Below are positions 45,501-51,867 of a DNA stretch of 64,000 nt, piece after piece (position 1 is the stretch's first letter; the number at the start of each line of letters is the position of its first letter). Source of the stretch: Rhodopirellula sp. SM50 (GTDB taxonomy: Bacteria > Planctomycetota > Planctomycetia > Pirellulales > Pirellulaceae). The notes under the pieces are model-generated. The model made no database searches, had not been told where the DNA came from, and saw only the letters and a program-made list of their open reading frames with translations. The stretch spans positions 62,001 to 126,000 of the forward strand of contig NZ_NTFY01000003.1 of assembly GCF_002289565.1 (NCBI RefSeq), read 5' to 3'. Made by a program: the position numbers and the translations under genes.

Positions 45501-46539
45501 CGTCTTTCTCCATTCCGATGGAACCGTCAAGGGTTACACTGCGATCGGAGACGAAGCTGGCCACCCGGAATTCGCCACGCTCGAGTCGCTTGCGCCGATC
45601 GGTGACATCAACGGTGATGGGCAAATGGACCTGGCGTTTGGAAACCGCCGCGCCGGCGGCGGCAATGAAGGCTCGGTCAGTCTCATGTTTCTCGATGCGA
45701 TCGCCGCCCCCACCGACATTCTCCTTTCCAGCGACTCGGTGGTGGAATCGGTCGACACCTCGCAAATGGATGTCGTGCTGGCAGCGCTGCAGACATTGGA
45801 TCTGTCACCCAATGACACTCACGTCTATGAATTGGTCAGTGGTGAGGGAGATCGTCACAATGCGATGTTCCGCATCGTCGGCGCCGAACTCTACCTGCGT
45901 CAGCACGCATTGATCGATTATACGTTGAATGACACGCTGTCGTTGCGAATCAGAGTCACCGATTCGACCGATCAAAGCTTGGAAAAGTCGTTTGACATCC
46001 AGGTCTTGAACGTACCCGAGGTGATCAATGTTGACGTCAATGAAGGCCAGATGTCGCGTTCGCACCTGACATCGCTGCGTGTCACGTTCGACGGAATACT
46101 CGCCGAACCGAACCTGGCGTCGGCATTTCAGATTCACAACCGAGACCCGCTCAAGCCCGATCCGCAAACCAGCTTTTCCGTCGATCATTCGTCCGGGCGA
46201 ACCATCGTAACGTTCGGATTCCTGTCGCAGTTGGTTGACAACGGGAACTATCAGTTGGCAATCGACGGCAGCCAGGTTCGTTCCGACGTGGGGATTGTCA
46301 TGGACGATGATTTTGCCTTCGGTGAGACGGCGATCGATCGATTCTTCCGGCTGTATGGTGATTCCGATGGCGACCGTGACGTCGATGGGCAAGACTACGG
46401 CCGCTTCGGCCGGAGCTTTCTCAGGGGTCTCGGAGACCCCGACTACAACCCGCAATTCGACTCCGATTTGGACGGCGACGTCGACGGTCAAGACTACGGC
46501 CGCTTTGGGCTGAACTTCTTACGTACGTTACCGCTCTAA
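36559..46539 (+). CDS. giant LEPR-XLL/subtilisin/beta-propeller/FG-GAP/dockerin-like surface protein
   Basis: 3,326 residues from the ATG at 36559. Order: basic N-terminus with LEALERRCLLAA (about 30-42), the planctomycete LEPR-XLL-type targeting motif; an inhibitor-like propeptide (about 150-210); an S8 subtilisin domain with Asp238 (GVIDTGVDYTHPDL), His300 (HSHGTHVAG) and Ser466 (GTSMASPHVAG); two Ig-like/SbsA-type domains (about 530-720); a PPC-like domain; a YVTN-like beta-propeller (about 1040-1720); GEVED domain (DFGDAPAPY...GEVEDYRV, 1855-2020); VCBS/FG-GAP repeats (2035-2360); a second Ig-like and GEVED pair (2365-2650); FG-GAP repeats (2670-3045); cadherin-like and Ig-like parts; and a dockerin-like pair (GDSDGDRDVDGQDYGRFG, DSDLDGDVDGQDYGRFG) at the end. 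Probably secreted or cell-surface bound, Ca2+-stabilised. Confidence 0.93.
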   Translation: MTRPIQICSRSSPRCSSRRRHRAVSGRPLRLEALERRCLLAAQLSVDTPSDRNGEVSGAVWTSFDDSDASERGVPESDVGEILWDGNVAKVVQGQWIVQLDRPAAPPGPDGQSTDSSAGSRSQNPFDLYDTRGASDLARRLLARRNPIRRIAQTDSTDQWVYAFEDVIMARAMLDAFSQIPEVRSVEPNYTVELDLTPNDPSFHSLWGLNNGSDVDIDAPEAWELTTGSGSLVVGVIDTGVDYTHPDLRNNMWVNPIECPAGNGTCVEDGIDNDNNGYIDDIYGWDFYNDDNDPFDDHSHGTHVAGTIAAVGNNSEGVVGVNWNAKIMALKFIGRGGTGRTSGAVEAIQYANMMKRDYGVDIQLTNNSWGGGSYSQSLYDAIEANRSQGMLFVAAAGNDSEDNDTTPHYPSSYDHDNIVAVASITSSGSLSSFSNTGPTGVDVGAPGSNIYSTVPGGQYGRKSGTSMASPHVAGVAALAWSTDKNASYTKVRDAVLGGSVALPSLAGQTVTGGLVNALGAVERMGFFATAAFPTESQLLDVAPTQFTIDFSDAVNLASVNASDLKVNSIPADSFSFVDNDTVDFHFSATPVTSEGAQTLSITAGTVAQASSGAGVAGLDNTFYFDPTPLRVASTTPDAGGLLSVSAPALTVDFTEPFSPGSLTHRDIVLSDGRVDGYTILDNDTVRFAFADLHNESNLSVSIAPGAITDSDGFPIEGFSRTYVLDLRSIDLADRFKTFGAPGTGIQAATVPGLFHEAGDSDEYSIEMEAGQIAGIVVTPRTGTPPNASHADLRVIDPSGSQVVLASAAPGEPTLLSSFRAAGAGTYRLSVENAASTAGQYELEIRVGSAIETGDSAAPGAGGNDSLANAESIESAWIAGPSHDQVTVSGSLDGSLTSDWYRLSPPDGSQVSFLLQLPEESDASLSLHRSDGSTIATGVRDGDELQIDAEHYTVGQDWFVQINGVGPADYVLSAIVDASFEHDQSGADRNGSVVNAQAFGSTDRIVGHVGATGSSGPGIGIQSQSIDTSPVTQLISLDSAPEGDQIRDVIYTPDGLHYLIAHPYSHNVLVYESSTGNVVADIATGRAVDVEVTPDGAYALTANTDSGTVSVIDLANFAKVADISLSASWPYRVHVTSDSTQAIVASGDEKLAVLSLATMRETRAFSVPGHGQIAWQTGLESERLLRRYSDFVISGDDLTIAIPVLIDNDGSVDIYQLSTGNRLASIAVPNGRPNLAINSDRSRVFATSRNGVTDSTITEIDLSTNVKLRDISGPDLWDDDTLLTPDDRYLVASGFNALDFIDLADGSVSNSIDQGSTKAFALTHDGQFILSRQVIDVATQTKVGNLPVFLWHELVATSPTELKGIQASTWADEDYTVIDLSGSEPSVLADRAAGAADEGDTVMGLLLSADQTIAVTANLDSNNLSVIDLVTNTVTRYIDLGFEPNSLAITPEATYAVAASSYEANNPVAFVNLVTGAVEATLPVSTRPRDVAISSDGAKAYAVSTGSNDSDAIHFFDVNGAATQATSVLPVGNTANGTTSSFTRLTLSPDGSILAVPVSRDGELVLVDTAGETEIARVRAGSFPTEALFSPDGKVVYVQSENGGSVTSVLIDGGNTSIRGTAVGLERNVAMTLDSSGEYLYVAGRDTGAMAVLYVIDASSMDLVKTIDLGIQGSPNRLVRVDDSIQVVISPWDSIDVPNGLPQDHLARVFADGPNSSLIDQTTLGGQSRLIRHSDSLRKTVIALHDVDALQLVDYSGVDYGDEDYFRFLPQVGDEVTIHLQVPWTAPGLIDNPLELGFEVLGPGGSSLGTILLDDNVEDQFQFTATSDASHTVRVFARNFTSGEYLIDLTGVTEADTGMDFGDAPAPYRVLDSQGGAKHVATGPRLGARRDGEADGVPSAQADADDLAGEDDEDGVSLENLRAGSNTASIVVDAQNVSGQAFIDAWIDFDHDGVWAGAFERIADSVPVTQGIHTIKFMVPPSTAGRDAFARVRISSTGQLAPGGEASDGEVEDYRVSILPPAASSTDFTREIIFEDANVRGSQFAAVDLDGDGDTDVVFPDGPFSNLVWLENDGTGRFTSRQISSGLTATRVAVGDIDGDGHVDIVAASPFSNKEVAWFRNDGAQNFQAMTIASGINQVEQLVLADSDQDGDLDVYLMTYRSDATVLHFENQGGAFVAQTLLTNVSAANMEVIDVDRDGDLDIVAGDDGLSWFENTATGFNQVVLDAGYYSQVHAVDLDGDDDIDIVASEGSVLSLFLNDDNQAFSQVVIGNVFAPRAIRSGDLDGDGDPDLAFALQGGSPTAPHTHLWLENQGNHQFVRHLLTEKPLGGSDLILADFDGDSDLDIASDRYPNGMHWFENINGTAPKLLAQTPATGTAMVDSSASLTLTFDSDVFKGAGDIRVLLANNDSVLATIDVSSPSVTINGNVATIDPPQDLPINTAVYVLVEPRVFQDGEGDAFQGITDERWTFETADSGVDFGDAPDTASGVGPDDYQSTAADGGPSNILTPGLYLGYFADGDDGTNQDAVATADDRDAARDDEDGVMSPWDLMLTTGVAPTISVVATNRTAQSAELMGWIDYNQNGQFEPSESAQAVVDIGTLRAPLTLTFPAVPSSLQSPTVLRLRFGHDVSSVGPVGTGTAGETEDHLVAVMQPGLGSGANTVEIADLVGGGPDLSPNDAFGSSVAAIGDVNGDGINDIAVGAMQDDGFQTDAGAVYVLLLNADGSVKTLQKILPDGPGTAFYRNNRFGIGVAPAGDIDHDGVPDLAVLSLTHGGSGTSSLSIVLLNTDGSVKDHDDPRLYLNFESIIVEKLAAIGDLNGDGLPDFAVSDRDLSVNGSRIGGVHIVWGSVNGSGLRSQLITNTIGNGPAYIPADRFGASVTAIGDIDGDGIIDLAVGAEGDSTSHASGGAVYVLLMNMDGTVKNHHKISELDLQSPVLKDFSNFGSSIAAIGDRDGDGVNDLLVGAASHSFSGAANLGAAFVVFLHSDGTVKGYTAIGDEAGHPEFATLESLAPIGDINGDGQMDLAFGNRRAGGGNEGSVSLMFLDAIAAPTDILLSSDSVVESVDTSQMDVVLAALQTLDLSPNDTHVYELVSGEGDRHNAMFRIVGAELYLRQHALIDYTLNDTLSLRIRVTDSTDQSLEKSFDIQVLNVPEVINVDVNEGQMSRSHLTSLRVTFDGILAEPNLASAFQIHNRDPLKPDPQTSFSVDHSSGRTIVTFGFLSQLVDNGNYQLAIDGSQVRSDVGIVMDDDFAFGETAIDRFFRLYGDSDGDRDVDGQDYGRFGRSFLRGLGDPDYNPQFDSDLDGDVDGQDYGRFGLNFLRTLPL

Positions 46540-46689
46540 AAACACATTCGAGTGCTGGTGCGCAGGCTTTAGCCCAATACCGCTAAGTTAACGCGGTCTT
46601 GCCTAGAACTGGGGCCCGTAGGCGAGCGCCAAACGGCTGATATTCGTCTGACATCAGCCGGTTCGCGCCAGCGCGAGCGGCCTCCGCCT

Positions 46690-47093
46690 GTGTCAGCCCC
46701 ACCCATCACACGACCGAGTCTGCCGTTGCGGTTGCGTGACCGTGGCAACCACGCGGCCTGGAGCGAATTTTTGCAAATCTACGAACCGGTGATCTACCGG
46801 CTCGCACGGCGGAGAGGGCTGCAAGACGCCGATGCCCGCAAGATCGTCCAGGAGGTGTTGTTGCGCGTCGCGGCTCTGATCGCCGTTGCCGCAATGACGA
46901 CCACGTGTCTTGGCAGTGGGACGGGTTTGCCGCTGAGATCAAAGAGCAATTGGAAAACATGCTTGGCGACCAGTTTGACGCGATGCACGCCGAGCAAAAA
47001 GACCAGATCGACTGGTCAAAGCCGTCGAAGCCGCTGCGGCGCAACTGCGAGCGGCCTATCGATTGAATAGGATTTGATAAGTCGATGGTGAGC
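46690..47093 (+). pseudogene. decayed ECF-type sigma factor remnant with frameshifts
   Basis: The first about 55 codons (from a GTG at 46690) read like sigma-70 region 2 of planctomycete sigma factors: PLRLRDRGNHAAWSEFLQIY ... LARRRGLQDADARKIVQEVL. After about 46870 that frame loses sense. Another frame then reads DDHVSWQWDGFAAEIKEQL ... AEQKDQIDW, and near 47024 a third frame reads VKAVEAAAAQLRAAYRLNRI before a stop at about 47078. The downstream text does not resemble sigma region 4, so a deletion joined two genes and frameshifts followed. Not expected to make a functional sigma factor. Confidence 0.7.
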
Positions 47094-47410
47094 CGCTGGC
47101 CGCCAGGCCTCGGGCGGGCGCCAGAATGCCCGGCCGCTCACGCGTCGCGGCTCACTCAATCGACAGCCCGCGAGCCGTCCGGTATCGGCGTGCAACGACG
47201 TTGAAGTACCGGATGGCTCGCGCCCTGCCGCTAACATCAAACATTCCGTTCGGCGTCAATGTCAGTTGTTCGTGCGTCGGCACAGCACCCATGAAATGGC
47301 GAGCACCGCACCCGATCGGCCTATGGAGCTGAACTAAATCCCCCTACAATTCGGTTTTGAATTTGCGACCCTGATATGAAATCGATCGTCAATCGTAAAG
47401 GAATCTGCCG
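47071..47410. other. repeat-bearing spacer before the glycan cluster
   Basis: Contains the hairpin at 47169-47222 and GC-rich inverted sequence around 47086-47160. The region 47330-47410 is AT-richer and probably carries the promoter of the glycosyltransferase gene, but no boxes are certain. Confidence 0.5.
47169..47235. repeat. hairpin element (GCCGCTAAC family, diverged copy)
   Basis: Arms CGCGAGCCGTCCGGTA (47169-47184) and TACCGGATGGCTCGCG (47207-47222), 16 bp with one mismatch, followed by CCCTGCCGCTAAC as in the right arm of the element at 10640-10714. A shorter, diverged member of the same family. Confidence 0.75.
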
Positions 47411-49543
47411 ATGGGGCATTCGCAACGACTCTCCGTTATCGTGCCGACCCACGGCCGTGTGGATCTGTTTTCCAAGACGCTCGCCTCGATCGAGGCTCAA
47501 ACCTGTGACGACTTTGAGCTGATCGTCACCGACGACTCGGCGAAACCGGAGGATCAGCAGGCGATTGAAGCTGCCGTCGATCAGTACCGCGAGTCGACCG
47601 GCCGAGCCGCCGAGTACGTTTTTACCTCACCGCGACTCGGCCAGGCCGCCAACACCAACCAGGGGATGTTCGCGGCCACCCGCTCGGTGCTGCGAATTCT
47701 GCACAGCGATGACCTGGTGCGGCCGGGATGTTTTCAGTGGGAAATCGACCAATTTGAACGGTTTCCCGAGATCAGTCTGTTGTTCCAGGACTGTCTGCCG
47801 TTCCACGAGGAAGACGAGATCCGCTGGATCGAATCGCCTACCCTGCGACTGGTCGAACCGGCCGACTACTTTCGCCAATTCCTCTCGATCGGCACGGCGT
47901 TGCCCTCCGGGATGCTGTTCACCAAGGAGGCATTCGACGGCGTCGGCGGGATGCGTGAAGACTGGAGTTTCCTGTGCGATTGGGAATTCTTTGCCAATCT
48001 GCTGCTGCGATCGGTCCGGCAACGCGAATTCGCCGGCTACGTCACCGCCGGAAATTATGCCTGGCGATTGCACGACGATTCGACGACGACGACGAAATGG
48101 CGTCAGCACTACAGCGAACACGCTGAATTAATGAAACAGTGGCGGGAATCGCTGAATGAAAAAGACGTCGACCTGTTCGTCAGCAAAGCCGATTTTGACA
48201 ACTTCCTCTTACGCGGCGACTTGTATCGAAACAAACGTCTGATTCAAGACGTGTCCCAGATTTCCAGTGCGGACTTTCGGGCGTCGCTGCCCTGGTTCCG
48301 CTCCAATCTCAGCGCGTCGTTGCAACGCAAAATCCTTCGCAAGGCCGCTCCCAAGGTCTTGAAACGACAGATCCGGGCGACCCTGGGCACCACCAAGCTC
48401 AAAACGGGCAGCACGTCAAACCCGTCGTCACCGTCCGAGCAGGACGCGATCACCGGCGATTGGGTTCCCGATCTCGTCATCACCGCACTGCACGGCGAAC
48501 CCGATTCCGCCCCCTGCCGGACCAACATCGTCGTCCCCTACGACAATTCGATCAACCTTTGGCCGATGCGGCAAAACATTGCCGCCGCCAAAAAAATTCG
48601 GATCACCAATCCCAACCTGAACCGTTTCTATCAGCTGACGGTTTCGGAGTGCTTGAAGTACATCCAGCCCGACGCCGAAATCGAATTCGTGTTTCACGAC
48701 AACCAGCACTTGACCTGGTTCGGGCTTAAAGCCGTCATCAACCAGGTCGCCGCCGGGCGATTCGAATTGACCTACCAAAGCCAGAACCCACGCGAAGGCA
48801 CGGAGAAGGGTTTTTCCAAATGGAGTCTCCGCTATCGCTGTCTGCGAGCGGACGCCCCCTGGCATACCGAACCGATGACGGGGCTGACGATCGGCGTGTT
48901 GACGCTCGGTGATCGGATGGAAGAGCTGAACGAATTGATCGACACCGCGCGGAAGCATTGTGATGTTCCCTACGAAATCGTGTTGATCTCGCCACACAAG
49001 ATCGAAGCCTTTGACGGGCACGATGACGTGCGGCAAATCCAGTTCAGCGAGCGTGACGATCTGGGCTGGATCACACGCAAAAAGAATTTGATTTGCCAAG
49101 ACGCCGCGTACAGCGACATTGTCGTCTGTCACGACCGCTTCGCCTTCACCGAGTCGTTCTTCGCCGCCTTCAGCAACTGGGGCTGGGCCTATGGCATCGC
49201 CGCGGTTCGTCTGCAATTGCCCGACGGAAAACGCGCCCTCGACTGGGGTGTCGTGCGGGGGGAAAACCATAGCTGGTGCCAGGGCGGACTGTTGAACTAC
49301 CGCGATTACTCGCGATTCAGCTATGTCCCCGGCGGCGTGACCTTGATCCGCAAATCGTTCTGGCAACAGTTCCCCTGGTGCGAAGACCTGTACTGGAATG
49401 AACACGAAGACGTCGAATTGTGTCGCCGCATTCAACGCAGCGGCGCCAGAATCAGCTTTTTCCCCGGCTTGATGATCACCTCGCGCGATCGCTGGGTAGA
49501 CGAAAACCCGCTGATCGATTTTTCCGATCAACAGGATCTTTGA
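47411..49543 (+). CDS. two-domain GT-A glycosyltransferase
   Basis: 710 residues. N-terminal family-2 glycosyltransferase (about 6-240): LSVIVPTHGRVDLFSKTLASI, VTDDSAK, LRILHSDDLVRPG and CDWEFFANLL. A middle region (about 350-480) has no clear family. The C-terminal part (about 490-700) is a second GT-A-like domain with TIGVLTLGDRMEELNELI, VVCHDRFAFTESF and WNEHEDVELCRRI. It probably adds two sugars in succession to a surface glycan, using nucleotide sugars in the cytoplasm. Convergent with the methyltransferase gene (9-bp gap). ATG start at 47411. Confidence 0.88.
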   Translation: MGHSQRLSVIVPTHGRVDLFSKTLASIEAQTCDDFELIVTDDSAKPEDQQAIEAAVDQYRESTGRAAEYVFTSPRLGQAANTNQGMFAATRSVLRILHSDDLVRPGCFQWEIDQFERFPEISLLFQDCLPFHEEDEIRWIESPTLRLVEPADYFRQFLSIGTALPSGMLFTKEAFDGVGGMREDWSFLCDWEFFANLLLRSVRQREFAGYVTAGNYAWRLHDDSTTTTKWRQHYSEHAELMKQWRESLNEKDVDLFVSKADFDNFLLRGDLYRNKRLIQDVSQISSADFRASLPWFRSNLSASLQRKILRKAAPKVLKRQIRATLGTTKLKTGSTSNPSSPSEQDAITGDWVPDLVITALHGEPDSAPCRTNIVVPYDNSINLWPMRQNIAAAKKIRITNPNLNRFYQLTVSECLKYIQPDAEIEFVFHDNQHLTWFGLKAVINQVAAGRFELTYQSQNPREGTEKGFSKWSLRYRCLRADAPWHTEPMTGLTIGVLTLGDRMEELNELIDTARKHCDVPYEIVLISPHKIEAFDGHDDVRQIQFSERDDLGWITRKKNLICQDAAYSDIVVCHDRFAFTESFFAAFSNWGWAYGIAAVRLQLPDGKRALDWGVVRGENHSWCQGGLLNYRDYSRFSYVPGGVTLIRKSFWQQFPWCEDLYWNEHEDVELCRRIQRSGARISFFPGLMITSRDRWVDENPLIDFSDQQDL

Positions 49544-49552
49544 CGACGACCG

Positions 49553-50668
49553 CTAAACCGCTTGCCGCACGGTCATCTCACGGCAGGTGTGCAGGGTCTT
49601 TGGATCGATCCCCTTGGTCACGGCAACGATACGGTTGCGGGTATGGATCGAAAACGGTTGGGTCCCGGTCGCTTGGGCGGCAAAGTGCACGGCTTTGGCC
49701 ACCGCTTCGCACTGCGTGTCATGGAACATCATGATGAAGCGTTCAGGATGCAAAAACGGCAGCACCGACTGGACATCCAAGACGGGTTGTTCACCGAAGT
49801 GACCTCCGTCGATAAACGCGAAGTCCAGTTGGCGATCGTTCAGCAGATCCGGAACACCCTCGGGGCTGCACGCGATTTCGTAGTCGACGACCGATTCGAT
49901 CTTGAGAGCCGCCGCACCCTCCATCGCGAACTGCAGTCCGCGGGGAAGTTGTTCATACTGTTTGTCACGCTGCAACTGGCGAAGCTTTTCGACGTGCGCC
50001 TGCGCCGAGGCGTGATCGTAGATGAAGTCTTCCATCTCTTCTTCGATATAGGCGTCGGCACTGATCAGGTGACCGCCCGTCTTTTCAAACGCCGTGGCAA
50101 TGAAGAAGCTGCTGAAACCGAACGCCGTCGCGATTTCGTATCCGCTTTTTAGTTCGTTCGCCGCGACCAGATAGTGCATCATCATCCCCTCTTCGAATGT
50201 CAACGAATAGGGGAACTTCCGATCGGGCAACTTGTACATCCAATCCAGCTCGTCGAAGGCGAGCTGGTTCGGAAAGAGCACCGGTCCCAATTTGTCGGTG
50301 ATCGGAACCAATCGTGGGCGAAGTTCTTCGGCCAATGCGACGCGGGTCGGGTGCCAGGTCGGCAACATCGCCAGGTTTTGCGCTTCGCCCCGCAGGTGAT
50401 CGACTTCTTTTTGGCAGTGAGCTTGTCGCTCTTCGATCGAATCGATCTTCTTTCGGTGGAGATCCAGGTTGGATGCCGACGCGCTGCGTTCGCTCAACTG
50501 TGCGATGCTGCGGTCCAGTTCGCTCCGCAAGCGCATGATCTGCTGTTCGGCCGATGCTTGATGCTCGGCCAATTGCGTCTTCAGCCGCTTGCTTCGGCGC
50601 CGATTGGTGACGGCCAGTCCCAGTGCGACCGCCGAGGCGGCCGTGGCAATGATCGATAAGTAGAGCAT
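49553..50668 (-). CDS. membrane-anchored class I SAM methyltransferase with coiled coil
   Basis: 371 residues from the ATG at 50668. One N-terminal membrane helix (2-20), a coiled coil (about 25-95, AEHQASAEQQIMRLRSELDRS), then a Methyltransf_24-like Rossmann domain (about 150-345) with SGYEIATAFGFSSFFIATA at the SAM loop and LDFAFIDGGHFGEQPVLDV at strands 4-5. Likely O-methylates a sugar of the surface glycan while held at the membrane. Its start lies 6 bases after the preceding methyltransferase stop, so they are co-transcribed. Confidence 0.8.
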   Translation of the reverse strand: MLYLSIIATAASAVALGLAVTNRRRSKRLKTQLAEHQASAEQQIMRLRSELDRSIAQLSERSASASNLDLHRKKIDSIEERQAHCQKEVDHLRGEAQNLAMLPTWHPTRVALAEELRPRLVPITDKLGPVLFPNQLAFDELDWMYKLPDRKFPYSLTFEEGMMMHYLVAANELKSGYEIATAFGFSSFFIATAFEKTGGHLISADAYIEEEMEDFIYDHASAQAHVEKLRQLQRDKQYEQLPRGLQFAMEGAAALKIESVVDYEIACSPEGVPDLLNDRQLDFAFIDGGHFGEQPVLDVQSVLPFLHPERFIMMFHDTQCEAVAKAVHFAAQATGTQPFSIHTRNRIVAVTKGIDPKTLHTCREMTVRQAV

Positions 50669-50674
50669 GGGCAA

Positions 50675-51583
50675 TCAGCCCGCGACGGCAGCAGATCGTT
50701 CGAACAGCGAGACGACCGAGGGCAGCTGAACCTCGGGGCTATCCATCTCACGCATGTCGCAAACTTTGGTTCGAATCAGAACGGGACCACCGTTATCGGA
50801 GATCAAGTAATCTCCCGACCAGGTGACGACGATCAGATCCGACCCGCACAGCTTCGGATACACGCCTTCCGGGAAATCAGAAATGGTTTGTGCGGTGTCA
50901 CGGAAAATGGACGCGTCTTTGTTTTCCTGGATGACCTGCAACAAATAGTTGCGATAGTGATCGGCGGATGCTTTGTCGGTCACCATCAACTTGTTGCCGA
51001 CCAGACAGAACGGGGCGAACCGGCTGCCCTGAGGCGATCGCAGGAAGTCCAAGGTGCCCTCAATCACGCCGGGGCAAGTGCTGTTGAGAATGTCGTCCAA
51101 GATCATGATGCCGCCTGGCACCATCATTTGCGCGACCAATGCTGAATCGCTCAACACCTCGTGAGCCAGATGGCCGCCATCGACGCTGAACAGCCGGAAA
51201 TCTCCCGCGACACTCTGTCGGATTTTCTCGGGCGTCAGCTTGGTCGAATCCTCTTTGATGAGCGTCAGTTTCCCTGCGGTGGACGCTTCCAAATTAAAAC
51301 GGTTTTCCACCCGTCGGGCAAACCCTTCAGGGTCCGGCGAATGCACAAAGGAATCGATTCCGGCAACCTTTTCGTTTTCCCGACTGAGCAGTCCGAGCAG
51401 GAACAGATAACGTCCCTGCCACACGCCGATTTCACCCAGGTTGCCTTGCAGCCCGTCTTCGATTTGCTTCATCCCTAGCAGCGCGGTGATGTAGGCGGCA
51501 CTCTGCCACAACCAACCGGGAGTGCTTCGATGGCCGATGTTGACGTAATCGTCGAGTGTGGCTTTTTGCTCAGATGACAACAT
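50675..51583 (-). CDS. class I SAM methyltransferase (TylF/Methyltransf_24-like)
   Basis: 302 residues from the ATG at 51583, which has GAAAGG 8 bases upstream; the frame continues to a GTG at 51730, with another ATG at 51649. Motif I is NLGEIGVWQGRYLFLLG, followed by VAGIDSF and FRLFSVDGGHLAHEVLSD, then GGIMILDDI. The pattern is that of macrocin-O-methyltransferase-like enzymes, which methylate sugar hydroxyls. Second methyltransferase of the glycan cluster. No membrane segment. Confidence 0.8.
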   Translation of the reverse strand: MLSSEQKATLDDYVNIGHRSTPGWLWQSAAYITALLGMKQIEDGLQGNLGEIGVWQGRYLFLLGLLSRENEKVAGIDSFVHSPDPEGFARRVENRFNLEASTAGKLTLIKEDSTKLTPEKIRQSVAGDFRLFSVDGGHLAHEVLSDSALVAQMMVPGGIMILDDILNSTCPGVIEGTLDFLRSPQGSRFAPFCLVGNKLMVTDKASADHYRNYLLQVIQENKDASIFRDTAQTISDFPEGVYPKLCGSDLIVVTWSGDYLISDNGGPVLIRTKVCDMREMDSPEVQLPSVVSLFERSAAVAG

Positions 51584-51764
51584 GTTGGTAAACCTTTCTT
51601 GGAGGTTGAGTAGTTGCGTTCGGGTTCCTGCGATTGGCTCGCCGGTCATCGATTCAATGCACAGCGGGACGATCTGACGACGGTAAACTAGCGAGCACCC
51701 GACTTTTGCCGCAATGTCATTTCCTGGCACGCGGTTCGATTCGTGCGCTGTCCAGATTTGCGAG

Positions 51765-51840
51765 CGAAAAAGGGGTCAGGTACCAAAAACCAAATGGCCC
51801 GAAGGGTGCTTCGCATTTTTGGTACCTGCCCCCTTTTTCG
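51765..51840. repeat. 25-bp-arm hairpin with GGTACC core
   Basis: Arms 51765-51789 and 51816-51840 (begin CGAAAAAGGGG, contain CAGGTACCAAAAA) differ at one position. It lies between the WavE-like gene and the methyltransferase gene. A T-run is present in the right arm, so it may also slow or stop transcription on the plus strand. Confidence 0.8.
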
Positions 51841-51867
51841 CGGCACTCTCGAAAAGCAGCCGGAGCG

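Noticed and set aside
46690-47070. Intact 126-residue sigma factor
   Set aside because: Only the first half resembles region 2; the rest loses coding sense and two other frames look better, so it is treated as a pseudogene.
49553-51583. FkbM family for the two methyltransferases
   Set aside because: The DGGH and GEIGVWQG patterns fit the TylF/Methyltransf_24 type better, so no FkbM label was given in the gene entries.
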